A stretch of DNA of 64,000 nucleotides from positions 119,176-183,175 of the forward strand of contig NZ_LGEA01000058.1 in assembly GCF_001280065.1 (NCBI RefSeq), written 5' to 3'. A program made the translations under genes and the position numbers. This document shows, in pieces, positions 31,513 through 39,336 of this stretch; the stretch's first letter is position 1, and each line of letters opens with the position of its first letter. The stretch comes from Streptomyces sp. NRRL B-1140 (GTDB lineage: Bacteria; Actinomycetota; Actinomycetes; Streptomycetales; Streptomycetaceae). The notes under the pieces are model-generated. The model made no database searches and had not been told where the DNA came from. It saw only the letters and a program-made list of their open reading frames with translations.

Positions 31513-32445
31513 TCAGAGCAGTCCGGCCGCCGCGAGGTGCTGCCCGACCCGCTCCACCTCGTCGGGGGACAGCGGGATCTGCGGCTGTGCCGTCGCCGGG
31601 CAGGCGATGACCCCGCGCAGGTGCAGCGCGGCCTTGAAGGCCCCGATCGCCGAGGAGTTCGGACCCATGCGGGCCGGGTCTCCGACCGTCACCATGCCGA
31701 ACAACGCGCACAGGCGCTCCTGTTCGGCACGGGCCCCGTCGCGGTCCCCGGTGCGGCACAGCCGGTCCAGACGGACGTAGCCGTGCGGGTCGACGTTGCC
31801 GAGGCCCGGCACCGTTCCGTCCGCGCCGACCGCGAGGGCCGCGTCGACGATCAGCTCGGACCCCGTCAGTACGCTGAAGCCGGTGATGGCCCCGCGTTCC
31901 CGGGCGCCGGTCACCACCTGGCGGAAGGCGGCCAGGTCACCGCTGGAGTCCTTGAGCCCGGCCACCACCCCGTCGGCGGCGAGTTCCAGCACCACGTCGG
32001 CCGACAGCTTCGTGTGGACGGCGACGGGCAGGTCGTAGGCGATGACCGGCACCGGGCTCGCGGCGGCGACCGCGCGGAAGTGGCGGGCGATCTCCGCGGG
32101 ATGGGTGCGGGTGTAGAACGGGGCCGTGACGACGACCGCGTCCGCGCCCGCCGCCGTCACCGACGCGACGTGGTCCAGGACCCGGGGCGTCGTCATGTCG
32201 ATCGCCCCGGCCAGCACCGGGAGTTGCCCGCCCACATGACCGGTGACCGACTCGACGACCAGCCTGCGCTGCCGGTCGGGGAGGAACGCCGCCTCCGAGG
32301 TCGAGCCGAGCACGAACAGTGCGTGCACCCCGCCCGCCACCAGATGGTCGACGAGCGAGAGCAGCGAGGCGACGTCCACCTCGCCGTCAGGTGTCAGCGG
32401 CGTGCAGACGGGCGGGATGACACCGGTCAGCGGGGCGAGGGTCAT
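31513..32445 (-). CDS. dihydrodipicolinate synthase/N-acetylneuraminate lyase family protein
   Basis: 310 residues. TIM-barrel aldolase with Schiff-base Lys165 (AGLKDSSGD), Tyr137 (IAYDLP) and the carboxylate-binding loop LGSTSE at 47-51. It is unlikely to be the lysine-pathway DapA: the loop GSTSE replaces the usual GTTGE, and no dap genes are nearby. A lyase or dehydratase acting on keto-sugar acids or hydroxyproline-derived compounds is plausible. ATG 32445 with GGAGG four bases upstream. The start overlaps the stop of a short upstream ORF. Confidence 0.88.
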   Translation of the reverse strand: MTLAPLTGVIPPVCTPLTPDGEVDVASLLSLVDHLVAGGVHALFVLGSTSEAAFLPDRQRRLVVESVTGHVGGQLPVLAGAIDMTTPRVLDHVASVTAAGADAVVVTAPFYTRTHPAEIARHFRAVAAASPVPVIAYDLPVAVHTKLSADVVLELAADGVVAGLKDSSGDLAAFRQVVTGARERGAITGFSVLTGSELIVDAALAVGADGTVPGLGNVDPHGYVRLDRLCRTGDRDGARAEQERLCALFGMVTVGDPARMGPNSSAIGAFKAALHLRGVIACPATAQPQIPLSPDEVERVGQHLAAAGLL

Positions 32446-32606
32446 GGAGCCTCCATCGGGGTGCGCCGGTGGACGAGGCCGCGGGTCGGCTCGTCCTCCC
32501 GGACAGGATGGTCGCAGCGGAAGCGGTGCGCGGGCCCCGACGCGGCCGAGAAGCCCGGCATGGTGAGGTCGAGCATCAGGCCGAGGATCCGGATCAGGAA
32601 TGACAC
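32442..32606 (-). CDS. possible small coupled protein
   Basis: A 54-codon reading frame from GTG 32606 (other starts at ATG 32576 and 32561) ends in a stop that overlaps the aldolase start codon in the ATGA pattern of coupled Streptomyces genes. The product begins VSFLIRILGLMLDL and ends Arg/Pro-rich. No good Shine-Dalgarno is seen and it matches nothing I recognise. It could be a real short gene, a remnant, or chance. Confidence 0.25.
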   Translation of the reverse strand: MSFLIRILGLMLDLTMPGFSAASGPAHRFRCDHPVREDEPTRGLVHRRTPMEAP

Positions 32607-32637
32607 GTCCAGGGCGGGAGCGGACCATGATGGGGGC

Positions 32638-33078
32638 ATGACGACCGAGCTGTGGAGCGAGAGTGACGCCGGTGTCCTGAGGCTGCCGTCGGGCCGGCTG
32701 GTGCGGGGCCGGGGCCTTCGCCACTCCCTGGATCCCGGCGCGCCCCGTCCCGCCTACGGTGTCTACCTGCTCGGCCGGCGGCCGCCCGAGGTCTCCTGGG
32801 AGTCGGACTGGATCCGCTGGCCCGACTTCCGTCTCCCCGCGGACCGGGCGGCAGCCCGAGCGGTACTGGCCGAGGTGTGGGAACGGGCCGCCGGGGAGCG
32901 GGTGGAACTGGCCTGCGGAGGCGGCCGCGGCCGCACCGGCACGGCCCTGGCCTGCCTGGCGGTGCTGGACGGGGTGCCGGGGGAGGAGGCGGTGGGATAC
33001 GTCCGGCGGCACTACGACCGGCATGCCGTGGAGACGCCCTGGCAGCGGCGGTACGTGCGCGGCTTCGGCGCGGGGTGA
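32638..33078 (+). CDS. protein-tyrosine phosphatase-like protein
   Basis: 146 residues. The CX5R phosphatase signature is CGGGRGRTG with Cys93 and Arg99. A candidate general-acid Asp lies in WPDFRLP (Asp63), 30 residues upstream, as in the cysteine-based dual-specificity phosphatase group. It should hydrolyse phosphotyrosine or another phosphoester. The wholly glycine-rich P-loop is unusual. ATG 32638. Divergent from the aldolase gene; flanking genes give no hint of its substrate. Confidence 0.82.
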   Translation: MTTELWSESDAGVLRLPSGRLVRGRGLRHSLDPGAPRPAYGVYLLGRRPPEVSWESDWIRWPDFRLPADRAAARAVLAEVWERAAGERVELACGGGRGRTGTALACLAVLDGVPGEEAVGYVRRHYDRHAVETPWQRRYVRGFGAG

Positions 33079-33107
33079 GCCTTCCTCCGGCCCGGGGTCC
33101 GCCCGTT

Positions 33108-33590
33108 CTACCGGGACTCCTCGGTCATCGCCGCGGCCTGCGCCGGGCCCGGGGCTGTGCGCTGAGGAGCAGGGTGTCGCAGCATGAAGACGTCGACCGG
33201 GTCCTGGGTCTCCACCGTGAAGCCGTGGCGTTCGTAGAGGTGGCGGGCCGGGCTGCCCTGGAGGACGTTCAGGCGGACGAGGTCGCCGGAGGCGTCCGTG
33301 GTGCTCAGCAGGGTGCGCAGGACCGCCGAGCCCAGGCCCCGGCCCTGCAGCGCCGGGGTGAGATAGAAGTGCTCCAGCCAGTGGCCGTTCTCGGACGGAC
33401 GCAGGGAGACGCTGCCCGCGAAAGCGCCCTCCGACGTGATGACCCACGTGTGCCCCGGGGAGAAGCCGTCCCGCAGGCGCTGCCTGACCCGGTGTCCGTC
33501 GTAGCGGCCCAGCCGCTCCAGGTCCGGGCGCATCACCACGGCCCGTAGTTCCGCTATCGCCTCGACGTCCGCAGGCCGTGCGGGGCGCAT
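33108..33590 (-). CDS. GNAT family N-acetyltransferase
   Basis: 160 residues. The acetyl-CoA-binding motif A is LTPALQGRGLGSAVLRTLL, with the following motif B RLNVLQGSPARHLYERHGF. It transfers an acetyl group from acetyl-CoA to an amine; the acceptor is unknown. ATG 33590 (MRPARPADVEAIAEL) is chosen because the fold starts there and GAGGAG precedes it. The open frame continues to 33797 but with non-Streptomyces-like codons. The C-terminal 20 residues are Pro/Ala-rich. Confidence 0.88.
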   Translation of the reverse strand: MRPARPADVEAIAELRAVVMRPDLERLGRYDGHRVRQRLRDGFSPGHTWVITSEGAFAGSVSLRPSENGHWLEHFYLTPALQGRGLGSAVLRTLLSTTDASGDLVRLNVLQGSPARHLYERHGFTVETQDPVDVFMLRHPAPQRTAPGPAQAAAMTEESR

Positions 33591-33787
33591 GCCCCACTCC
33601 GGCTCCTCGTGCCCTTCCGTCGCTCCCACGACTGAATTCTTTCGAAAACACCCACGTTTTGCAGCGCCTTGCGCCGAACCCCTCTGCGTTGACCGGCAGT
33701 TGTAGAACACAGACCCCTCCGGAGTGTAGTCGCCGAGCGTCACCGAGGAGACGCGAAGAGTGAAAAACCGCAGGAGAGGGGAGCACG

Positions 33788-33994
33788 GTGGAGGCACGAC
33801 ACTCGGCGCTTCGCGCCGAAGAAGCGGAGGACGCGGTGAAAGAATTGCGGGCAGAACTCGCCAACGCCGGAATTATCCGGCCGTCACTGGGACTTGACCC
33901 GGCGGGTCTCGCGCGGAAAGCGCCCTGCCCGCTCGACGTACCGGGCCGGACGTCCCCGGACAGCGCCCTGCGGCCCGCGGTGGTGCGGCGATGA
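33788..33994 (+). CDS. small hypothetical protein
   Basis: 68 residues from GTG 33788. The N-terminal half (MEARHSALRAEEAEDAVKELRAELANAGI) is a charged amphipathic helix, and the rest is Pro/Leu/Arg-rich. Its stop overlaps the next small gene's start by 4 bp, so the two are translationally coupled. Not recognised. Similar small pairs ahead of recO are likely conserved in streptomycetes, by inference. Confidence 0.6.
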   Translation: MEARHSALRAEEAEDAVKELRAELANAGIIRPSLGLDPAGLARKAPCPLDVPGRTSPDSALRPAVVRR

Positions 33995-34206
33995 AGCCCC
34001 CCGTCGGCGCGTATGTCGTGGACACCCGCAGCGGCCGGATCGGCATCGTGATGGGGCACGAGGGGCCCTATGTGCAGCTGAGGCCGTACGGAGGCGGCAG
34101 GGAGTGGGACGCCGACCCCGGAGCCGTCCGGCACGCCACCCCGGCCGAGCGGCTGCGCGCGGCGACCGCGTACGCCAACGCCCGCAGCAGGGGCGAGGTC
34201 CCTTGA
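33991..34206 (+). CDS. small hypothetical protein, beta-rich
   Basis: 71 residues: MKPPVGAYVVDTRSGRIGIVMGHEGPYVQLRPYGGG and then a helical tail. The first 35 residues look like a small beta barrel (G.YVVDTRSGRIGIVMGHEGPYVQLRP), as in SH3-like or KOW-type folds. No catalytic motif. ATGA coupling to the preceding small gene; it ends 26 bp before recO, so probably part of one transcript. Function unknown. Confidence 0.65.
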   Translation: MKPPVGAYVVDTRSGRIGIVMGHEGPYVQLRPYGGGREWDADPGAVRHATPAERLRAATAYANARSRGEVP

Positions 34207-34232
34207 CGTGACGGCCCTGCCAGAATGGCTCC

Positions 34233-34979
34233 ATGAGTCTGTTCCGCGACGACGGCATCGTGCTGCGCACCCAGAAGCTGGGTGAGGCGGACCGGATCAT
34301 CACGCTGCTCACGCGCGGTCACGGACGGGTACGCGCGGTGGCCCGGGGCGTGCGCCGGACCAAGTCGAAGTTCGGCGCGCGTCTCGAACCGTTCTCCCAT
34401 GTCGACGTGCAGTTCTTCGCCAAGGGGAGCGAGCTGGTCGGACGCGGGCTGCCGCTGTGCACCCAGAGCGAGACCATCGCGCCGTACGGCGGCGGCATCG
34501 TCAGCGACTACGCGAGGTACACGGCCGGGACGGTCATGCTGGAGACCGCCGAGCGGTTCACCGACCACGAGGGAGAGCCGGCCGTGCAGCAGTACCTGCT
34601 GCTGGTCGGCGGACTGCGGACCCTCGCCCGGGGCGAGCACGCACCCCACCTCGTGCTCGACGCCTTCCTGCTCCGCTCCCTCGCCGTGAACGGGTACGCC
34701 CCGAGCTTCACCGACTGCGCGAAGTGCGGCATGCCCGGACCCAACCGGTTCTTCTCGGTCGCCTCGGGCGGTTCCGTCTGCGCGGACTGCCGCGTCCCCG
34801 GCAGCGTCGTACCCTCGCCCCAGGCCCTGGAACTCCTCGCCGCCCTGCTGACGGGAGACTGGGAGACCGCCGACGCGTGCGAGGCACGCCACGTCCGGGA
34901 GGGCAGCGGGCTGGTGTCCGCCTACCTGCACTGGCACATGGAGCGCGGACTGCGCTCCCTGCGCTACGTCGAGAAGTAG
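34233..34979 (+). CDS. recO: DNA repair protein RecO
   Basis: 248 residues. N-terminal OB-fold starts SLFRDDGIVLRTQKLGEADRIITLLTR. The C-terminal region has a four-cysteine zinc-binding set (CAKCGMPG and CADCRVPG). RecO with RecR loads RecA onto SSB-coated single-stranded gaps. It is followed by uppS 75 bp downstream in the same direction, the common actinobacterial order. Confidence 0.95.
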   Translation: MSLFRDDGIVLRTQKLGEADRIITLLTRGHGRVRAVARGVRRTKSKFGARLEPFSHVDVQFFAKGSELVGRGLPLCTQSETIAPYGGGIVSDYARYTAGTVMLETAERFTDHEGEPAVQQYLLLVGGLRTLARGEHAPHLVLDAFLLRSLAVNGYAPSFTDCAKCGMPGPNRFFSVASGGSVCADCRVPGSVVPSPQALELLAALLTGDWETADACEARHVREGSGLVSAYLHWHMERGLRSLRYVEK

Positions 34980-34994
34980 CGCGAGCAGCGCACG

Positions 34995-35032
34995 ACCGAG
35001 CATCCGCACAACCGAGCAGCACCGAGCAAGCG
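34995..35032. repeat. imperfect ACCGAGCA repeats between recO and uppS
   Basis: Four short copies of CGAGCA, three of them CCGAGCA, are spaced 8-16 bp apart in the 75-bp gap just before the uppS ribosome binding site. Low-complexity purine-rich sequence; no known role. Confidence 0.4.
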
Positions 35033-35054
35033 AGCACGAGGAGACGAGAGACAC

Positions 35055-35888
35055 ATGGCCGTACGCGGGATCCTGGGGCGTCAGCGCCGGGAGTACAGGA
35101 CGCCGGAGCCGCACCCGTCCGGCGCGCGGCCCCCGAAGATCCCCGGGGAGTTCGTACCGCAGCATGTGGCGATCGTCATGGACGGCAACGGCCGCTGGGC
35201 CAAGGACCGGGGGCTGCCCCGGACCGAGGGGCACAAGGTCGGTGCCGAGCGCGTGCTGGACGTGCTCCAGGGCGCCATCGAGATGGGCGTGGGCGCCATC
35301 TCGCTCTACGCCTTCTCCACCGAGAACTGGAAGCGCTCGCCGGACGAGGTGCGCTTCCTGATGAACTTCAACCGGGACTTCATCCGCAAGACCCGGGACC
35401 AGCTCGACGAGCTGGGCATCCGCGTGCGCTGGGTCGGACGGATGCCGAAGCTGTGGCGGTCCGTCGCCAAGGAGCTCCAGATCGCCCAGGAGCAGACCAA
35501 GGACAACGACAGGCTCACGCTGTACTTCTGCATGAACTACGGCGGACGGGCCGAGATCGCCGACGCGGCGCAGGCGCTGGCGGAGGACGTGAAGAGCGGC
35601 AGGCTCGACCCGTCCAAGGTCAACGAGAAGACCTTCGCGAAGTACATGTACTACCCGGACATGCCCGATGTGGACCTGTTCCTGCGGCCCAGCGGCGAGC
35701 AGCGCACCTCCAACTACCTGATCTGGCAGAGCGCCTACGCCGAGATGGTCTTCCAGGACGTGCTGTGGCCGGACTTCGACCGGCGTGACCTGTGGCGGGC
35801 CTGCCTGGAGTTCGCCTCTCGGGACCGCCGCTTCGGCGGGGCGATCCCGAACGAGGAGCTGCTGGCCATGGAGGGCGAGCAGCCGTAG
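35055..35888 (+). CDS. uppS: isoprenyl transferase (undecaprenyl diphosphate synthase-like)
   Basis: 277 residues. cis-Prenyltransferase signature [23 protein letters not shown] with catalytic Asp43, and the C-terminal IPP-binding [24 protein letters not shown]. It extends an allylic diphosphate with isopentenyl units to make the polyprenyl carrier of cell wall synthesis. ATG 35055 with GAGGAG upstream. Streptomyces has more than one such gene, so chain length is not fixed by sequence alone. Confidence 0.95.
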   Translation: MAVRGILGRQRREYRTPEPHPSGARPPKIPGEFVPQHVAIVMDGNGRWAKDRGLPRTEGHKVGAERVLDVLQGAIEMGVGAISLYAFSTENWKRSPDEVRFLMNFNRDFIRKTRDQLDELGIRVRWVGRMPKLWRSVAKELQIAQEQTKDNDRLTLYFCMNYGGRAEIADAAQALAEDVKSGRLDPSKVNEKTFAKYMYYPDMPDVDLFLRPSGEQRTSNYLIWQSAYAEMVFQDVLWPDFDRRDLWRACLEFASRDRRFGGAIPNEELLAMEGEQP

Positions 35889-35894
35889 CGAGCA

Positions 35895-35929
35895 GCGGCC
35901 CGGCGGCCTCCTGATGGCAGCCGGGCCGC
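35895..35929 (+). terminator. uppS terminator stem-loop
   Basis: A perfect 10-bp stem (35895-35904 with 35920-35929) and 15-nt loop start seven bases after the uppS stop. Confidence 0.65.
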
Positions 35930-36049
35930 GTTGCTTCGACTGAAGCCCAAGGTCACCGACTCAGGGGCGCGGGGAACTGCGCGAACAACCCCCACGCACC
36001 CCCAGCCGAGAAGAAGCCTCACCCACCCCGGCGGGGAGTGAGAACCGGC

Positions 36050-36469
36050 TCAACCGCCGGAGGCAGCCGCGCAGTCGGCGCACGTTCCGAAGATCTCCAC
36101 CGTATGAGCCACGTTCACATACCCGTGCTCCGCGGCGATGGACTCGGCCCACTTCTCCACCGCCGGTCCCTCCACCTCGACGGCCTTCCCGCAACCACGG
36201 CACACGAGGTGGTGGTGATGGTCGTCGGTGGAGCAACGCCGGTACACCGACTCCCCCTCGGCCGTGCGCAGGACGTCGACCTCACCGGCGTCGGCGAGGG
36301 ACTGCAGGGTGCGGTAGACCGTGGTGAGCCCGACCGAGTCGCCCTTGTGCTTGAGCATGTCGTGCAGTTCCTGCGCGCTGCGGAACTCGTCGACCTCCTG
36401 CAGGGCCGCCGCCACAGCGGCCCGCTGCTTGGTGGCGCGGCCCTTCACGGACGGTCCAGCGGTCGTCAC
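36050..36469 (-). CDS. zur: Fur family regulator, zinc-type (Zur)
   Basis: 139 residues. A winged helix domain (KQRAAVAAALQEVDEFRSAQELHD..) recognises DNA, and a HHHH-containing dimerisation domain (DDHHHHLVCRGCGK) plus a second CxxC (CADCAA) bind zinc. GTG 36469 with AGGAGG upstream. It follows znuB by 58 bp in the same direction, so it is probably co-transcribed with znuACB. That context identifies it as the zinc sensor rather than an iron or nickel one. With zinc bound it should repress the two boxes upstream of znuA. Confidence 0.93.
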   Translation of the reverse strand: MTTAGPSVKGRATKQRAAVAAALQEVDEFRSAQELHDMLKHKGDSVGLTTVYRTLQSLADAGEVDVLRTAEGESVYRRCSTDDHHHHLVCRGCGKAVEVEGPAVEKWAESIAAEHGYVNVAHTVEIFGTCADCAAASGG

Positions 36470-36527
36470 CGTTGCCTCCTCACGTCTGCCTTGCCCGGGC
36501 CATTGTGCCAGCCCGGGGTGGGGGCGG

Positions 36528-37430
36528 TCAGACGCCGACCTCGTCGGCCGCCTGGCGGCTGCCCGGAATCGTGCAGTCCCCGGGATCGGCCGAGCCGTCC
36601 GCGGCCGCCCGGGCCCGGGCGCGGCGCCGGGCCAGCGGGGCCGCGAGCGCCGTCAGCGCGATGAACGCGCCGATCGTCAGCAGCACGATCGTCGCGCCGG
36701 GCGGCACGTCCTGGTAGTACGAGGTGACGGTGCCGCCGATCGTCACGCTCACGCCGATGGCCACGGCGATCACGAAGGTGGCGGCGAAACTGCGGGCGAT
36801 CTGCTGGGCGGCCGCGACGGGCACCACCATCAGCGCACTGACCAGGAGCAGCCCGACCACCCGCATCGCCACGGTCACGGTGACGGCCGCGGTGACGGCC
36901 GTCAGCAGGTTCAGCACGCGCACCGGCAGCCCCGTCACCCGGGCGAACTCCTCGTCCTGGCTGACCGCGAACAGCTGCCGCCGCAGGCCGAGGGTGACCA
37001 GGACGACGAACGCGGCCAGGACGCAGATCGCCGTGACGTCCGACGGGGAGACCGTCGACAGGGAGCCGAACAGATACGACGTCAGGTTGGCGTTGGAGCC
37101 CGTCGGCGCGAGGTTGATGAACATCACACCGCCCGCCATGCCGCCGTAGAACAGCATCGCGAGGGCGATGTCGCCGCGGGTCTTGCCGTACCAGCGGATC
37201 AGCTCCATGAGGACCGCGCCGAGGACGGAGACCAGGGTCGCCATCCACACCGGGGACCAGGTCAGCAGGAAGCCGAGGCCGACGCCGGTCATCGCGACGT
37301 GGCCGATGCCGTCGCCCATCAGGGCCTGGCGGCGCTGGACCAGGTAGATGCCGACCGCGGGGGCGGTGATGCCGACGAGGACGGCGGCGAGCAGGGCCCG
37401 CTGCATGAAGGCGTAGTCGAGGAAGTCCAT
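36528..37430 (-). CDS. znuB: zinc ABC transporter permease
   Basis: 300 residues with about eight membrane helices. MDFLDYAFMQRALLAAVLVG and GIYLVQRRQALMGDGIGHVAMTGVGLG are the ABC-3 family start. An internal LLVSALMVVPVAAAQQIARSF is the coupling region that contacts the ATPase. It forms the channel for zinc import. Its start codon overlaps the last base of the znuC stop (TGATG), so translation is coupled. Confidence 0.93.
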   Translation of the reverse strand: MDFLDYAFMQRALLAAVLVGITAPAVGIYLVQRRQALMGDGIGHVAMTGVGLGFLLTWSPVWMATLVSVLGAVLMELIRWYGKTRGDIALAMLFYGGMAGGVMFINLAPTGSNANLTSYLFGSLSTVSPSDVTAICVLAAFVVLVTLGLRRQLFAVSQDEEFARVTGLPVRVLNLLTAVTAAVTVTVAMRVVGLLLVSALMVVPVAAAQQIARSFAATFVIAVAIGVSVTIGGTVTSYYQDVPPGATIVLLTIGAFIALTALAAPLARRRARARAAADGSADPGDCTIPGSRQAADEVGV

Positions 37431-38197
37431 CAGCTCAGCAGTCCCGTGCGGATCGGTTCGGCGCCCGCGGGTGCGTGCGGGTGTACGTGGTCGTGGCCGG
37501 GCAGGGCGTGCTGGCCGACGGCCTTGGGGGGCGGCCCGTCATGCACGACGCAGCCGTCGCGCAGCACGACCGCCCGGTCGATCAGGGGCTCCAGGGGGCC
37601 CAGTTCGTGCAGCACGAGCAGCACGGTCGCGCCCTGGGAGACCTGCTCGGTGAGGGTGTGCGCGAGGACCTCCTGGCTGGCCAGGTCGACGCCGGCCATC
37701 GGCTCGTCCATGATCAGCAACTCGGGTTCGGAGGCGAGCGCGCGGGCGATCAGGACGCGCTGGTGCTGACCGCCGGAGAGGGCGTCGACCGAGTCCTTGG
37801 CCCGGTCCGCCATGCCGACGAGGTCCAGGGCCCGTCGTACGGCCGCGTGGTCGGCCTTGCGCAGCACGCCGAAGCGGGCCCGGGACAGGCGGCCGGAGGA
37901 GACCACCTCGGTCACGGTGGCGGGCACGCCGCCGGCTGCCGTGGTGCGCTGTGGGACGTAGCCCACCCGGTGCCAGTCGCGGAACCGCCTGCGGTCCGTG
38001 CCGAACAGCTCGATCTCACCGGCGCCGGTCTGCACCTGCCCGATGACGCTGCGCACGGCCGTCGACTTGCCCGAGCCGTTCGCGCCGAGCAGCGCGACGA
38101 CCTCGCCGCGGTGCACGGTGAGGTCGATGCCGCGCAGCACGGGGCGCGAGCCCAGGTCCGCGCGGACGCCGCGCAGGGATACGACGGGCTCGGTCAT
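37430..38197 (-). CDS. znuC: zinc ABC transporter ATP-binding protein
   Basis: 255 residues. Walker A is LLGANGSGKST, signature LSGGQHQR and Walker B LLIMDEPMAGVD. The last about 30 residues hold His-rich HDHVHPHAP, which may bind zinc and is common in such ATPases. It powers zinc uptake with ZnuB and ZnuA. ATG 38197 lies 20 bp after znuA. Start taken where the ABC fold begins (MTEPVVSLRG). Confidence 0.93.
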   Translation of the reverse strand: MTEPVVSLRGVRADLGSRPVLRGIDLTVHRGEVVALLGANGSGKSTAVRSVIGQVQTGAGEIELFGTDRRRFRDWHRVGYVPQRTTAAGGVPATVTEVVSSGRLSRARFGVLRKADHAAVRRALDLVGMADRAKDSVDALSGGQHQRVLIARALASEPELLIMDEPMAGVDLASQEVLAHTLTEQVSQGATVLLVLHELGPLEPLIDRAVVLRDGCVVHDGPPPKAVGQHALPGHDHVHPHAPAGAEPIRTGLLS

Positions 38198-38217
38198 GCC
38201 GTCCTCCGATGGGTCGA

Positions 38218-39165
38218 TCACTTGGCTCCCAGGGCCTTCTGCAGGGCCTTGAGGTTGGATTCCATGACCTGGAAGTAGTCCTCGCCGCGGGAGGAGTCCG
38301 TGATGCCCTCGAGCGGGTCGAGGACGTCGGTCTTCAGGTTCGCGTCGCGGGCGAGGGTCTTCGCGGTCTTGTCGGAGACCAGTGTCTCGTAGAAGACGGT
38401 GGTGACGCCGTCGGCCTTCGCCTCCTGCTGGAGCTCCCGGACCCGGGCGCCGCTGGGCTCGCTCTCCGGGTCGATGCCGGAGATGGCCTCCTGGGTGAGG
38501 CCGTAGCGCTCGGCGAGGTAGCCGAAGGCGGCGTGGTTGGTGAAGAAGACCTTGGTCTTCGTGTCCTTCAGGCCGTTCTCGAATTCGCTGTTCAGCCCGT
38601 TCAGCTTCGTGACCAGGGCCTCGGTGTTCTTCTTGTAGTCGGCCGCGTGGTCCGGGTCGGCCTTCTCGAAGGCCTTGCCGACGCCCTGGGCGATCTCGGC
38701 GTACTTCACCGGGTCGAGCCAGACGTGCGGGTCGCGGCCGTGCTCGTCCTCCTCGGAGTGGCCTTCCTCGCCCTCGTGGCTGTGGCCGCCGGTGCCGTGG
38801 TCCTCGAGGTGGGTCAGCGTGGCCGCGTCGATCCTGGTCTTGATGCCGGTCTGGCCGACGGCCTCGTCGACGGCGGGCTGGAGGCCCTTGAGATAGAGCG
38901 CCGCGTCGGCCTCCTCGAGCTGCGCGCGCTGCTGGGTGCTGATCTCCAGGTCGTGCGGCTCCTGGCCGGGCTCGGTCAGACTGGTGACGTTCGCGTGGTC
39001 GCCGCCGATCTGCTGGGCGAGGAACGCCATCGGGTAGAACGACGCGACGACGTCGAACTTGTCCGTGTTGCCCGAGGCCGCGCTGTCGCTGGAGCAGGCG
39101 GTCAGGGCGCCGAGGCCGAGAGAGGCGGCCGCGGCGGCGGGTATGAGGCGTCGTCGTACGTTCAT
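38218..39165 (-). CDS. znuA: zinc ABC transporter substrate-binding lipoprotein
   Basis: 315 residues. A lipobox (LGALTACSS) follows a signal peptide, so the mature protein is anchored outside the membrane by a lipidated Cys. The Zn-binding histidines and the central loop HSHEGEEGHSEEDEH (a His/Glu-rich metal-collecting loop) mark the zinc members of cluster A-I. The start is uncertain (ATG 39165 or 39174); no clear Shine-Dalgarno is seen and a Zur-like box lies right at the start, so translation may initiate unusually close to the operator. Confidence 0.93.
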   Translation of the reverse strand: MNVRRRLIPAAAAASLGLGALTACSSDSAASGNTDKFDVVASFYPMAFLAQQIGGDHANVTSLTEPGQEPHDLEISTQQRAQLEEADAALYLKGLQPAVDEAVGQTGIKTRIDAATLTHLEDHGTGGHSHEGEEGHSEEDEHGRDPHVWLDPVKYAEIAQGVGKAFEKADPDHAADYKKNTEALVTKLNGLNSEFENGLKDTKTKVFFTNHAAFGYLAERYGLTQEAISGIDPESEPSGARVRELQQEAKADGVTTVFYETLVSDKTAKTLARDANLKTDVLDPLEGITDSSRGEDYFQVMESNLKALQKALGAK

Positions 39166-39179
39166 GACACTCATTTTCA
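39165..39179. promoter_or_regulatory. Zur-like box 1
   Basis: TGACACTCATTTTCA resembles the 7-1-7 Zur palindrome of streptomycetes (TGAAAAT-N-ATTTTCA type, with 5 of 7 symmetric positions). It touches the annotated start codon of znuA. Confidence 0.6.
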
Positions 39180-39186
39180 ACAAATA

Positions 39187-39201
39187 TGGAAACCGTTGTC
39201 A
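39187..39201. promoter_or_regulatory. Zur-like box 2
   Basis: TGGAAACCGTTGTCA shows the same 7-1-7 symmetry (5 of 7). Its centre lies 22 bp, two helical turns, from the centre of box 1, so two Zur dimers could bind the same face. It lies between znuA and the divergent glyS. Confidence 0.6.
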
Positions 39202-39336
39202 ACAAACCGCCCGAGCAGGGCCTTGAGGTCCCCGGAGGGGGAGCGATTTGATTGAGGGGGCGTCCCCGCCGGTAACCTGAAGCATTCGCTGGAAGCAACT
39301 CGCTCCGTCGCCCGTCGTCGTAATGAAGAGAGCACC

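Noticed and set aside
33591..33797. Extension of the GNAT protein upstream to 33797
   Set aside because: The added segment reads through the AT-rich promoter region with rare codons; the fold begins after ATG 33590.
36000..36010. Small secondary peptide gene beside uppS terminator
   Set aside because: Open frames in the gap are short, lack ribosome binding sites and show no codon bias.
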